Origin: JAKAWQ01 sp963840545
GTDB taxonomy: Bacteria; Pseudomonadota; Alphaproteobacteria; Acetobacterales; Acetobacteraceae
Direction of reading: 5' to 3'
NCBI GenBank assembly: GCA_963840545.1
Contig: CAWIZE010000012.1
Coordinates: 62,001 to 126,000 of the forward strand
DNA: 64,000 bases
The position numbers and the translations under genes were made by a program. This document shows positions 8,368 through 17,640 of the stretch, piece by piece; position 1 is the first letter of the stretch; each line of letters opens with the position of its first letter. A model generated the notes under the pieces. That model had not been told where the DNA came from. It did no database searches and was given only the letters and a program-made list of their open reading frames with translations.

Positions 8368-10890
8368 TTGCAGATGCGGCCCGTCGGGATCATGATCGGA
8401 CTCGTTATCGGGGCCGCGCTCTTTGTTTGTGGCGGACTCGCTGTCATCTCGGCCGAAGGACTGAAATCCGAGCTTGTCCACGCCCAAGATGCGCGCAGAG
8501 TTTACGATGCAACGCAGGCGCTGTCTGCGGCAATGCTAGAGGCGGAGCTGGAGCAGCGGGATCTTCTCCTCACCGGCGCTGCAGCCGATTTCATGCGCTT
8601 CGACACCGCCGAAGCGCGGGCCCGGGCCGCTCTCGACACCCTGGCGGCCGACGCGCCACAGATTGGCTGGCTTGGTCCACGGCTCGGGCTGCTCTCGCTG
8701 CTGGTTCAGATGCGCCTGGCGACGCTCGAGGCGGTCGCCCGGCGATTTTCGGTCGAGGCGCGTTCGACACCGCCCACAACGCCCGCTGCAATCGCAGCCG
8801 GCCAAGCCGATTCGGCCGCTATCCACGCCGCGATCGCGGAGATCGCCAACGAAGCCGCAGTGCTGCGGCAAGGAGACATCGCCACCTTGGAGCGCGGTCG
8901 GCGGCAGGTGGTATTGGGACTGACGATTGCAGCGGTGGCTGGCACCTTGCTACTCGGCGTTGCCGCGCTTGGCTTCCTGATCAGCCATCGGCAAAGGATC
9001 GCAGTGCAGAGCACGTTGCGACGCGAAGGCGAACGGCTCGCGGCGACGGCGAACCACATTCGTGACGGCGTGGCAGTGTTTGATTCCGAGGACAGGTTGG
9101 TGCTCTGGAATAGTGCCTTCTTTCCAACGACCGGCCTGGCGTCCGAGCTAGGCAAGGCGGGCACGAGATTCGCGCGCTTCGCGGCCGCCGCTGCCGACTG
9201 GTTTCCCCCGCTCCTCGACGAGCCGCGACCGCGAGCCGAACCGGTCGTGGCGGAGATGCATCGGCAGGGACGCGTCCTCGAGGTCTGGCGAAGCGCGCTT
9301 CCCGACGGCGGCCAGATTCTCGCCGTGGCCGACATCAGCAAGCGTGTCGAGGCCGAGCAGATGGCCCGCCAGGCGCAGAAGATGGACGCGCTGGGCCAGC
9401 TCACAGGCGGCATCGCACACGACATGAACAACCTCCTGCAAGTCATATCGGCCAATCTTGAACAGCTCGCCACCGGACTGCCGGCGGAAGGTGGGCTGCG
9501 CACGCGGCTCGAATCGGCGATGGCAGGCGTCGCGCGTGGCGCAAACCTGACCCGGCACCTGCTCGCCTTCGCGCGCCGCCAGCCGCTTGCAAGCGAAGTC
9601 ATCGCTCCCGGAGAACTCGTGCACGGCACGGCAGAGCTCCTGCGCCGCACACTCGGCGAGATGTACGAGGTCCGTCTCGCGCTTGACGAACGTGAGACAC
9701 TTTGGGCCATCCGTACGGACCCCCAACAGCTTGAGAATGCGGTCCTCAATCTTGCGCTCAATGCTCGGGATGCCATGCCGACGGGCGGACGGTTGGTGAT
9801 CATCGCCACCAACCGGGTTCTCGATGACAGATACGCCACCCATCATTCCGAAGTGACACCAGGCCAGTACGTAATGATTGCGGTGGCGGATACCGGCAAG
9901 GGTATGGACGCGGAGCAAATTGCGCACGCGGTGGAACCGTTCTACACGACCAAGAGTACCCGGGCGGGGAACGGGACTGGGCCTCTCAATGGTGTACGGC
10001 TTGGTGCGCCAAAGCGGTGGCCATCTGCACATCGACAGTGCGCCGGGTGAGGGAACCACCGTCAGGCTATACATTCCCAGGACCTACGCCCCGCTGACCG
10101 TGCCGACGCGCCCGCTGCAGACGACGCTCGCTGCCAACGAGCTCGTTTTGGTAGTGGAGGACGATCTCCCGGTGCGAGCTGTGGCGGTAAGCAGCCTGCA
10201 CGATCTCGGGTACCGTACCCTTGAAGCCGAAAACGCAGACGACGCGCTCGAGCTCCTGCGCGGGGCGTACGTCCCGACGTATTGTTCACTGACGTGGTGA
10301 TGCCTGGCTGCCTCGGGGCAACCGAACTGGCACATGCGGCACGCTCGATGCTGCCTTGGATCGCCGTGCTGTTCACGACCGGGTACACCGACAATCCACA
10401 ACTCTCGGCTGAGCTTCTGGAGCCAGGGGCCAAGCTGCTTCGCAAGCCATGGACCCGATCGGCTCTGGCCGATGCCATCCGCCAGGCACTCCGGACAGCA
10501 CCGACCGAAAGGGTACGGCAGCCGCCCATTCGGCGGCTGCGGGTGTTGCTCGTCGAGGATGAGCCGCTGGTGCGCGAGACCACTGCTGAGCTGCTCGGGG
10601 CCATGGGACACAGCGTGCGGGCCGCAGGTTCGGCAGCCGAGGCGCGGCAGGTCGCAAGCGACGCCGATCTGGTGATCGCCGATGCCGGCTTGCCGGACGC
10701 GGACGGTGCACTGCTGGTTTCTGAGTTCCTTAGAGAGAGACCCGAGTTGCCGACGATCATTGTCTCAGGTCGCGAGGCGCGCGTTATCAACGACCCGGGG
10801 GTGGTGTGGCTGGAAAAGCCCTTCGACGAGGCACAACTCCGCCAGGCGATCGCCCGCGCGTGCACCCTGACAGAACCGCGAGCCGCCTGA
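8368..10890 (+). pseudogene. Hybrid sensor histidine kinase with two receiver domains, interrupted by two frameshifts
   Basis: Reads as one two-component protein of about 840 residues if two single-base shifts are ignored. In order: membrane helix (residues 5-27), CHASE3-like extracellular helical domain, second membrane helix (about 180-205), PAS domain, HisKA with 'GGIAHDMNN' (phospho-acceptor His351), HATPase with N box and 'DTGKGM', then two receiver domains. Near 9955-9965 the frame shifts by one base (frame 1 to 2): 'FYTTKS' is in the first frame and the ATP-lid 'GRGTGLGLSMVYGL' in the next. Near 10258-10270 it shifts back: the first receiver's acidic pocket ('VVEDD') is in frame 2, its phosphorylation site 'LFTDVVMPG' in frame 1 again. 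The second receiver ('LLVEDEP', 'VIADAGLPD') is intact to the stop at 10890. Uncorrected, the first frame ends at 10050 after a scrambled tail and lacks the ATP lid. Sequencing error or true decay cannot be told apart here. Confidence 0.75.
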
Positions 10891-11154
10891 GTGAGCCGAG
10901 CCGTCTCCCCTTGTCCATGGATGTGGCCTCGGATTCCTGTCGCGCGCGCGAGTGTGCCGCGCGGGGGAGCGTAAGCGAGGATTGACGCCGCCCGGCAGTC
11001 CAGCGAGTGAAGTGGACCTCGTCCGTGGGGCCACCGGGGTTGGTTTCTTATACCAGCCGTGGAAAGGATTGGCTCTTGGGGAGGGCGGTTCGCGAATCGG
11101 CTTGAGTGACGATTCTCTCTGCGCGTCGCGGCGATTTGCAGGGAGGAGCACCGG

Positions 11155-11385
11155 ATGGGCAGGCCGGTCGAGATCGCCCGTTATGAGCAGTCAGCGACCG
11201 CGCTGGGGGAGCTGGCGGCAACGACGCACGACGGTGCGGTGATGCGGCATCTGTTGGGAATAGCGCTGATCCGGGAGGGCCATCCCCGCGAGCAAGCGGC
11301 ACGGCTCAGCGGGATGGATCGGCAGACACTGCGCGACTGGGCGCATCGCTACAACGCGGATGGCGTGGCTGGTGTAAGACCGCAT
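11155..11385 (+). pseudogene. IS630-type transposase, N-terminal helix-turn-helix fragment only
   Basis: About 75 residues from the ATG at 11155 match the N-terminal DNA-binding part of IS630-family transposases: 'MGRPVEIARYEQSATALGEL', then 'HLLGIALIREGHPREQAARL' and 'GMDRQTLRDWAHRYNADGVA'. No DDE catalytic domain follows. After about 11385 the reading frame only runs antisense through the 3' end of the MFS gene to 11853 and has no meaning. A strong ribosome-binding site (GGGAGGAG) precedes the ATG, so a short protein could still be made. It is the remnant of an insertion whose 3' part has been lost. Confidence 0.7.
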
Positions 11386-11397
11386 GTGTGCCGGCCC

Positions 11398-12771
11398 TCA
11401 ATCGCCGACGGCGGGCGCACGAACCAGATCGTCGCCGTTCAAGGTCTCGAGCGAGATACCCGCGGTCTCGGGAACGAGCGTCTGTGTCAGCACGGCGCCG
11501 AGCAGCGAGAGCACTGCCAGCAGTATGATCACGCCGACCTCGCCGAGGCGCGTGAAGAGCACCGGGAAGAGGAAGGCGCTGATCGAGGCACCGATGCGCC
11601 CGCCCGCCACCGTGATGCTTTGACCGACGGTGCGGATGCGGGTCGGGCTGAGCTCGACGCCGAGGATGCCCGCGCCGCTCACCGCCGAGGGGCCATTGAT
11701 CGCCGCGTTATAGAGGCCGAAGACGATGAAGCCGAGAACCGGCAGCGCGACAAGGGACTGCTTCATCATCGCAAAGATGACGAGCATGATCGCGGCGCCG
11801 ATGAAACCCCAGACCTGCAGCGGCTTCCGACCCACCTTGTCGAGCACGTATAGGGCGTAGAAGACGCAGCTCGGGATGACGAAGATCGCCTGGGTCAGGA
11901 GCGCGAATTTGATCGGCCCCATCCCGAGGCCCTTCGCGATCAGCGACGGCCCGAACAGGATGCTCGAATAGACGACGACATCGAAGACGAGCCAGAGCAG
12001 GGCCGCGGAGAAGATGAGCCGCGCGTGCTGGGCGAAGACTTCGCCGAACGGCCGTGTATCCTCGGCGGGTGCGGCGACCGTGCGGCCGCTGATCGTGCGC
12101 ATGACCTCGACCGCCGCACCCGGATCGGCGGCGAGGCGGGCGAGATAGCGGGCCGTTTCCGGCATGCGGCGACGGAGGTAGAGGACCGAAAAGGCGGGGA
12201 CCGCGCCCGCCGCGAGCACGATGCGCCACTGCAGGTCGTGCGACAATCCGAGGCCGGCGAGGATTAGGTTCAGCACGGCGGCGGTGAAGGCGCCGAGCGG
12301 CCACATCACCCCGAAGCCGATGCCGAGCGTCCGGCCGCGATCGGCACGGTTGGCGTGCTCCGCCATGATCGTGGGCGAAAGTACATAGTCGGCGCCGATG
12401 CCGATGCCGAGCACGAAGCGGATGGCGATCAGCCACTCGAGGTTCGGCGCGAAGGCCTGGACGATCGCCATGACGCCCATCAGCGCAACATCGAGGCCGT
12501 AGAACCGCTTGCGCCCCTTCTGGCCGAGCACGCCGAAGATCAGCGCGCCCGCCGCCGCGCCGACCAGCGCCGAGCCGGCGAGCAGACCGGCCTCGATGCC
12601 GCCGATCTTCGCGATGCCGAAGGAGGCGAGCACCAGCGGCAGGACGATGCCGATCGAGGAGAGGTCGTAGCCGTCGCAGAACACCCCGAGTCCGGTGGTG
12701 ACAATCGCGCGCCAGTGAAACGGTTTGAATTTCTGCTCGTCGATGGCCGAAAAGGCAGAAGCCTGAGACAT
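11398..12771 (-). CDS. MFS transporter, sugar/phosphate-porter type
   Basis: Major facilitator of 457 residues with twelve predicted membrane helices in two halves. The loop after helix 2 carries a MFS motif ('GVLGQKGRKRFYG') and a second is seen as 'DKVGRKPLQVWG' in the second half. The N-terminus 'FCDGYDLSSIGIVLPL' resembles the phosphate/sugar-porter branch (PHS or metabolite:H+ symporters); the substrate cannot be read from the sequence. The ATG at 12771 was chosen over one 117 bp upstream because it has a GGGGGA site and matches the family N-terminus. The 3' end abuts the IS630 remnant. The next gene upstream, an EamA transporter, reads in the same direction. Confidence 0.85.
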   Translation of the reverse strand: MSQASAFSAIDEQKFKPFHWRAIVTTGLGVFCDGYDLSSIGIVLPLVLASFGIAKIGGIEAGLLAGSALVGAAAGALIFGVLGQKGRKRFYGLDVALMGVMAIVQAFAPNLEWLIAIRFVLGIGIGADYVLSPTIMAEHANRADRGRTLGIGFGVMWPLGAFTAAVLNLILAGLGLSHDLQWRIVLAAGAVPAFSVLYLRRRMPETARYLARLAADPGAAVEVMRTISGRTVAAPAEDTRPFGEVFAQHARLIFSAALLWLVFDVVVYSSILFGPSLIAKGLGMGPIKFALLTQAIFVIPSCVFYALYVLDKVGRKPLQVWGFIGAAIMLVIFAMMKQSLVALPVLGFIVFGLYNAAINGPSAVSGAGILGVELSPTRIRTVGQSITVAGGRIGASISAFLFPVLFTRLGEVGVIILLAVLSLLGAVLTQTLVPETAGISLETLNGDDLVRAPAVGD

Positions 12772-12954
12772 CGTGATCCCCCGCGGAAGTGCCGACCGCG
12801 CCTTCACGGTAGAGGGGCGTCGCGGCACGCGAATGACGGAGGTGTGAAGCTTCGATGATTTGGCAGTGTACCGCGACAAATCTTGCACTTGTATAGTCGG
12901 GAACGGCGCGTCGGGCGTGCGGCGCCGGCCGAACCGCGCGGGATGATGCGGCCT

Positions 12955-13884
12955 TTACGCCCGGGCCGGGAGCGACGCGAGCGCAATGCCGCCGAGCACG
13001 AGCGCGGTCCCGAATCCGAAGACGAGACCGATGCGGTCCCCGAACAGAGCCGCCGAAGCGGCGACGCCCACCAGCGGCTGGAGGTATTGCGTGCTCGCGG
13101 CGATGCGTGCCGGCAGGCGCCGCATTCCGGTGAGCCAGAGCCACATCCCGGCAACCGTCGTGAGCAGGCCGAGATAGAGGACCACCGCGATCCCGCTCGC
13201 CGAGGGATGGAAAGGGGCGTGGAGAAGCTCGATCCCGGACAGCAGAACCAGGCCGGGCAGGCCGGCGAGCGAGCTCCAGGCGGCGACGTCCAGTGCGGTG
13301 CTGCGAATCGCGAGCGCGGTGCCGAGCACGTAATAGCTTGCGATGCTGACCGAGCAGACCAGCAAGAGTGCGTCGCCGGCGAGCCCGCCCGAGGCAAACG
13401 CCTCGGGCGGGCCGAGGGCCGCGCAGCCAACGCCGCCGAGCGCAAGCGCGAGGCCGAGCACGTGCCGCGGCGCGAGCTTCTGGCCGAGCTTGAGCGCGGC
13501 GAGGATGACGGTGAAGAGCGGGATCGTGGCCGTGATCACCGCCGCGAGCGCGGCGGAGGTCCGCGCGACGCCGAGAATTTGCGTCGCCTGGCCTAAATCG
13601 ACACCGAGCGCACCGAGCGCGATCATGGCGCGGAGAAGACGGGGCGGCGGCAAGGGCCGGCCAAGGAGGAAGAGGACAAAGCAAGGAGCGGCGACGAGGT
13701 AGCGCATCGCCGCGAGCGTGAACGGCGGAAGGGATTCGAGGCCGAGCTTCATCGCCGGCACGGAAAGGCCCCAGATGACGACCAGAACGGCAAGGCCGAA
13801 GAGCGGAAGGGCTTCCCCCACCTGGCCGCGGGCCGCACCCGCTTCGGTGCGGCCGCCGATCGCACGGGCGCGGCGCGCCGCCAT
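12955..13884 (-). CDS. EamA/DMT-family transporter
   Basis: Drug/metabolite transporter of about 309 residues with ten hydrophobic helices arranged as two EamA repeats. Seen features are 'VVIWGLSVPAMKLGLESLPP' in the first repeat (the usual W-G..P.......P pattern) and 'ASTQYLQPLVGVAASAALFG' in the second. Substrate is unknown. The start at 13884 lies 10 bp after the stop of the upstream oxidoreductase gene on the same strand, so the two are probably cotranscribed. An upstream in-frame start (13935) would overlap that gene. Confidence 0.85.
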   Translation of the reverse strand: MAARRARAIGGRTEAGAARGQVGEALPLFGLAVLVVIWGLSVPAMKLGLESLPPFTLAAMRYLVAAPCFVLFLLGRPLPPPRLLRAMIALGALGVDLGQATQILGVARTSAALAAVITATIPLFTVILAALKLGQKLAPRHVLGLALALGGVGCAALGPPEAFASGGLAGDALLLVCSVSIASYYVLGTALAIRSTALDVAAWSSLAGLPGLVLLSGIELLHAPFHPSASGIAVVLYLGLLTTVAGMWLWLTGMRRLPARIAASTQYLQPLVGVAASAALFGDRIGLVFGFGTALVLGGIALASLPARA

Positions 13885-13894
13885 GGCCGGAGGC

Positions 13895-14902
13895 TCAGAA
13901 CCCTTCGAGCACGATCTTCCCCCGTGCCCGGCCACTCTCGATCAGAGTGTGCGCGCGCCTGAGATTGTTGGCATCGATACGGCCGAAATGCTCGGCGAGC
14001 GTCGTCCGGATGCGCCCTTGGTTGACGAGATGCGCCACCGCCTCAAGCAGCCGGTGCTGCTCGATCATATCGGGGGTCCCGAACAGCGGGCGCGTGAACA
14101 TCAGTTCCCAGTGAAGCGACGCAGATTTCTGTTTCAGCGCGCGGACGTCGATCGGGTCCGGATCGTCGATCAACCCGACCCTGCCCTGCGGAGCGACGGC
14201 CTCGATGATCGCCTGCCAATGCCGGTCGGTGGCGTTGGTCGAGAAGATATACTCGGCATCGTCCACGCCTACGCGCCTGAGCTCGGCCGCGAGGTCGGCC
14301 GCGTGGTCGAGCACTTCGTGGGCGCCCAGCGAAAGGCACCATTCGCGCGTCTCCGGGCGACTCGCGGTCGCGATCACCGTGACGCCGGTGAGCTGGCGGG
14401 CGAGCTGGATCGCGATCGAGCCGACGCCGCCGGCGCCGCCGATGATGAGGAGCACGCCCTCACGGTGGGGGCTCAGCGGGACCCGCAGCCGCTCGAAGAG
14501 CATCTCCCAGGCGGTGATCGTGGTCAGCGGCAGCGCCGCCGCCTCGGCGAAGGAGAGGGAGGCCGGCTTGCGGCCGACGATGCGCTCGTCCACCAGGTGC
14601 AGCTCGCTGTTGCTGCCGGGCCGGGCGATGCTGCCGGCATACCAAACGGCGTCGCCGACGCCGAAAAGCGTCACCTCCGGCCCGATGGCGCTGACGACAC
14701 CGGCGGCGTCGAACCCAAGCACCCGCGGCTCACCCACCGGGTCCGAGCGCCGGCGGACCTTGGTATCCACCGGGTTGACCGAGACCGCCTTAACCTCCAC
14801 CAGGATATCATGGTGCCGCGGTGCGGGGTCGGGCAGTTCCACGTCGAGGAGCGCCTCCTCGTGCCCGACGGGGCGGGCGTGGGTATAGGCAACGGCCTTC
14901 AT
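13895..14902 (-). CDS. Zinc-type alcohol dehydrogenase / quinone oxidoreductase-like protein
   Basis: NADPH-dependent medium-chain reductase of 335 residues, closest in pattern to the zeta-crystallin/quinone oxidoreductase branch. Visible are the N-terminal GroES-like domain ('VEVKAVSVNPVDTKVR'), 'LGFDAAGVVSAIG', and the nucleotide-binding loop 'IIGGAGGVGSIAIQLARQL'. The catalytic zinc ligands of true alcohol dehydrogenases are not evident, as expected for this branch. The ATG at 14902 gives the typical 'MKAVAY' start; longer readings extend into non-conserved sequence. The substrate is unknown. Confidence 0.88.
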   Translation of the reverse strand: MKAVAYTHARPVGHEEALLDVELPDPAPRHHDILVEVKAVSVNPVDTKVRRRSDPVGEPRVLGFDAAGVVSAIGPEVTLFGVGDAVWYAGSIARPGSNSELHLVDERIVGRKPASLSFAEAAALPLTTITAWEMLFERLRVPLSPHREGVLLIIGGAGGVGSIAIQLARQLTGVTVIATASRPETREWCLSLGAHEVLDHAADLAAELRRVGVDDAEYIFSTNATDRHWQAIIEAVAPQGRVGLIDDPDPIDVRALKQKSASLHWELMFTRPLFGTPDMIEQHRLLEAVAHLVNQGRIRTTLAEHFGRIDANNLRRAHTLIESGRARGKIVLEGF

Positions 14903-14986
14903 CTTGCACCTCGCGCGACCGATACAGGAGGTGCTAGCCGAGAACCGGCGGCGAGGAAATCCAGGGAACCAGCCGGGGGGATCAGC

Positions 14987-15428
14987 ATGGGCATTGCGAC
15001 CATCGACCAGCAATGCGAGCAGCTTGCAAACACCGGCGCAGCAGACGATCGCTGAGTTTCGCGATCTCGCCGGAAAGCTCTCCGACGCGGCGAAAGGGGA
15101 AAACCAGAACACGAGGGAACGGCTGCTCGACCTCAACTCCGTCGCCCTTGCCATTCAGGCCGGGCAGCATCGGGTTGGATTTCCGCTTCAGGCCTTGCAT
15201 GGGTTCGTCGCCAATCAGGGGCAGCGGCCTGCGCAGGTGCCCCAATAGGGTTCCAGGGGTGGTCCGCCAGCGCAGGAAGCGGGCTATCACGGCGGCGACG
15301 CAGGCGCGCCGATGGGTGGCGGAGCGGGTGGAATGCTGAGCCGCTTTCTCAACTCCGGGTTTGGGCGGACCATGGAGATGTGCCTGGGCTTCGGGCTTGG
15401 CGATAATCTGATCAAGAAAATCCTTTGA
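14987..15428 (+). pseudogene. Possible small gene (about 145 residues) broken by a frameshift and a stop
   Basis: No single open frame covers this stretch, but joined plus-strand frames read like one protein. An ATG at 14987 with a GGGGGG site starts 'MGIATIDQQCEQLANT'. About 15030-15040 a one-base shift leads to 'QQTIAEFRDLAGKLSDAAKG' and then 'LDLNSVALAIQAGQHRVGFP'. An amber codon at 15246-15248 interrupts, and the same frame continues with a Gly-rich linker (about 15310-15350) to 'MLSRFLNSGFGRTMEMCLGF' and 'GLGDNLIKKIL', ending at TGA 15426-15428. I do not recognise the family. Alternatives are chance reading, or a minus-strand frame over the same bases that looks less protein-like. Confidence 0.4.
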
Positions 15429-15735
15429 TCGCGCTGCCGCAACGGTGCGGTTTGTCCCCCGCATGGAAAAGCTCGCGCGGATTGAGGCGGGTGGGTCTCG
15501 TTCTTGAAGCTGTCACGCGGCTGACACAAAAAAATACAAACAACTCAATGCATTAAGGCGTTTACGCAGAGATGGGCTCTGGTTGTGCACCGAGTGCCAA
15601 AGGCCGGGCGACAGTGGCCCAGGCCGGCTTCGCCCACAGCTTTGTCCACAGGGTCGAGCCGGTAGCAGGCGGGCAGCACGGGGTCGATGGCCCCGCCCCT
15701 TGAGGTGGGGCCGAGCCGGACCGAAAATTGGATAC
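15429..15735. other. Intergenic region upstream of uvrC
   Basis: About 300 bp without a convincing gene. The left part is unusually A-rich for this genome (around 15526-15560, with a run of seven A). One copy of TTGTCCACA at 15643-15651 differs from the DnaA-box consensus by one base, but there is no cluster. No GTTC-N7-GTTC LexA box was seen. A uvrC promoter probably lies in the A-rich part, but I cannot place it. Confidence 0.4.
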
Positions 15736-17610
15736 ATGACGGAAATAGGGACCACCTCAGGAGCGGAGATGATCGCGGCGGCGCTCACGACCATGCCCGC
15801 CGTGCCTGGCGTGTACCGTATGCTCGATCGCCGCGGTACCGTCCTCTATGTCGGCAAGGCGCGCGACCTGAGGAAGCGCGTTGCCGCCTATACCCAGCCG
15901 GGCCGGCTTCCCGAGCGGCTCCGGCGCATGGTTGCCGAGACGGCGGGGGTGGAAATCGTCACCACCCACACCGAGGCCGAGGCGCTGCTGCTCGAGGCCA
16001 ATCTCATCAAGCGGCTGAAGCCCTGGTTCAACATCGTCCTCCGCGACGACAAGTCCTACCCATGGCTGCTGCTGACCAAGGATCACGAATTCCCGCAGAT
16101 CACCAAGCACCGCGGTGCCCAGGTTCGGAAGGGCGATTACTGGGGGCCGTTCGCGTCGGCCTGGGCGGTGAACCAGACGGTGACCGCCATGCAGCGGGTC
16201 TTCCTCCTCCGCTCCTGCGCGGACACCGTATTCGCCAACCGGACGCGGCCTTGCCTGCTCTACCAGATCCGCCGCTGCTCGGCGCCTTGCGTCGGCCACA
16301 TCGGCGCTGGGGAGTACGCGACGCTGGTCGCCCAGGCAGAGGCCTTCATGGCCGGGCGCGGGGCGGCGGTCCAGAAGGAGATGGCGGCGGAGATGGAGCG
16401 GGCCGCGGCCGCGCTCAATTTCGAGCAGGCGGCGCGGCTACGCGATCGCATCCGCGGCCTCACGCATGTGCAGGGAAGCGGCGTGGTCAACCCGGCGAGC
16501 CTCGGGGACGCGGATGTGATCGCGGCCTGGCAGGCGGCCGGGCAGACGGCCGTGGAGGTCTTCTTCATCCGTGGCGGGCACAACAACGGCAACCGCGCGT
16601 TCTTCCCGATCCATGCGAAGGGCGAGACGGCGGGCGAGGTGCTGGGGGCCTTCATCGGCCAGTTCTACGACGACAAGCCGCCGCCGCCACGGGTGCTGCT
16701 GAGCCATGAGCCGCCCGAACGGGCGCTGATCGCCGAGGCGCTGACGCTGAAGGCGAGCCGGCGCGTCGCGGTGATGGTGCCGCAGCGCGGCGAGAAGCGG
16801 GCGGTGGTGCAGCATGCCGAGGCGAACGCGCGCGAGGCGCTCGAGCGGAAGCTCGCCGAGACGGCGGGGCAGGCGAAGCTGCTTGCCGAGGCGGCGAGCC
16901 TCTTCGGCCTTCCGGCGCCGCCGGCGCGGATCGAGGTTTATGACAACAGCCATATCATGGGGGCGCATCCCTATGGGGTGATGGTGGTCGCGGGCGCGGA
17001 GGGTTTCGAGAAGGCGGCCTATCGCAAGTTCCTGATTCGCGGGCCGATCACGCCAGGCGATGACTATGCGATGCTGCGCGAGGTGTTCGAACGGCGCTTC
17101 GGCCGGCTGGCGGCCGAGCAGGGGGCGGGCGAGACGTCGCCGGCGCCGGATTTGGTGCTGATCGACGGTGGCGCCGGCCAGCTCAAGGTGGCGAGCGAAG
17201 TCCTGGAGCGCCTCGGATTGGCCACGCTACAGGTCGCGGCGATCGCCAAAGGTCCGGACCGCAACGCCGGGCGGGAGTGGCTGCACCTTGCGGGGCGGGA
17301 GCCGTTCCAGCTGCCGCCGACCGGCCCGGTGCTCTACTACCTCCAGCGTCTGCGCGACGAGGCGCACCGTTTCGCCATCACCAGCCATCGGAGCGGGCGG
17401 GCGCGCGGGCTCAGGCGCAGCGAGCTCGACGAAATCGCGGGCGTCGGGCCGGCGCGGCGGCGGGCGCTGCTCAACCATTTCGGCTCGACGCGGGGGATCA
17501 AGGGCGCCGGGCTGGCCGATCTCGAAGCGACACCCGGCGTGTCGCGCGAAACCGCGCGACACGTATATGCATATTTTCATCCGGGAGCGCGCCTCGCGGA
17601 CATTCCCTGA
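15736..17610 (+). CDS. uvrC: Excinuclease ABC subunit C
   Basis: Nuclease subunit of nucleotide excision repair, which makes both incisions around a lesion bound by UvrB. The 624-residue product has the GIY-YIG 3'-incision domain ('PGVYRMLDRRGTVLYVGKAR', about residues 21-40), a UVR motif that contacts UvrB ('ALNFEQAARLRDRIRGL'), the RNase H-like 5'-incision domain ('EVYDNSHIMGAHPYGVMVV', 'VLIDGGAGQLKVA'), and a C-terminal helix-hairpin-helix pair ('IAGVGPARRRALLNHFGS'). The ATG at 15736 was chosen because conservation begins there. pgsA follows after 30 bp, a pairing common in proteobacteria. Confidence 0.96.
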   Translation: MTEIGTTSGAEMIAAALTTMPAVPGVYRMLDRRGTVLYVGKARDLRKRVAAYTQPGRLPERLRRMVAETAGVEIVTTHTEAEALLLEANLIKRLKPWFNIVLRDDKSYPWLLLTKDHEFPQITKHRGAQVRKGDYWGPFASAWAVNQTVTAMQRVFLLRSCADTVFANRTRPCLLYQIRRCSAPCVGHIGAGEYATLVAQAEAFMAGRGAAVQKEMAAEMERAAAALNFEQAARLRDRIRGLTHVQGSGVVNPASLGDADVIAAWQAAGQTAVEVFFIRGGHNNGNRAFFPIHAKGETAGEVLGAFIGQFYDDKPPPPRVLLSHEPPERALIAEALTLKASRRVAVMVPQRGEKRAVVQHAEANAREALERKLAETAGQAKLLAEAASLFGLPAPPARIEVYDNSHIMGAHPYGVMVVAGAEGFEKAAYRKFLIRGPITPGDDYAMLREVFERRFGRLAAEQGAGETSPAPDLVLIDGGAGQLKVASEVLERLGLATLQVAAIAKGPDRNAGREWLHLAGREPFQLPPTGPVLYYLQRLRDEAHRFAITSHRSGRARGLRRSELDEIAGVGPARRRALLNHFGSTRGIKGAGLADLEATPGVSRETARHVYAYFHPGARLADIP

Positions 17611-17640
17611 GGGCCCGCGGGGCACTAGTCTTGGCCGTGC

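Noticed and set aside
11155..11853. A full 232-residue protein from the IS630 start codon
   Set aside because: After about residue 77 the frame only reads antisense through the MFS gene and loses all resemblance to a transposase.
11708..13684. Very long minus-strand open frame across the MFS and EamA genes
   Set aside because: It is Arg/Ala/Gly-rich with no domain motifs and lies out of frame inside two clear transporter genes; such shadows are common at this GC content.
14982..15464. Minus-strand frame of 160 codons over the suspected broken gene
   Set aside because: It has no good ribosome-binding site and an irregular composition; the plus-strand reading has a start, a linker and a natural C-terminus.
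15643..15651. DnaA-box-like TTGTCCACA upstream of uvrC, considered as a possible origin
   Set aside because: There is only one near-match, no cluster, no AT-rich unwinding element with repeats, and no dnaA, dnaN or hemE gene nearby.
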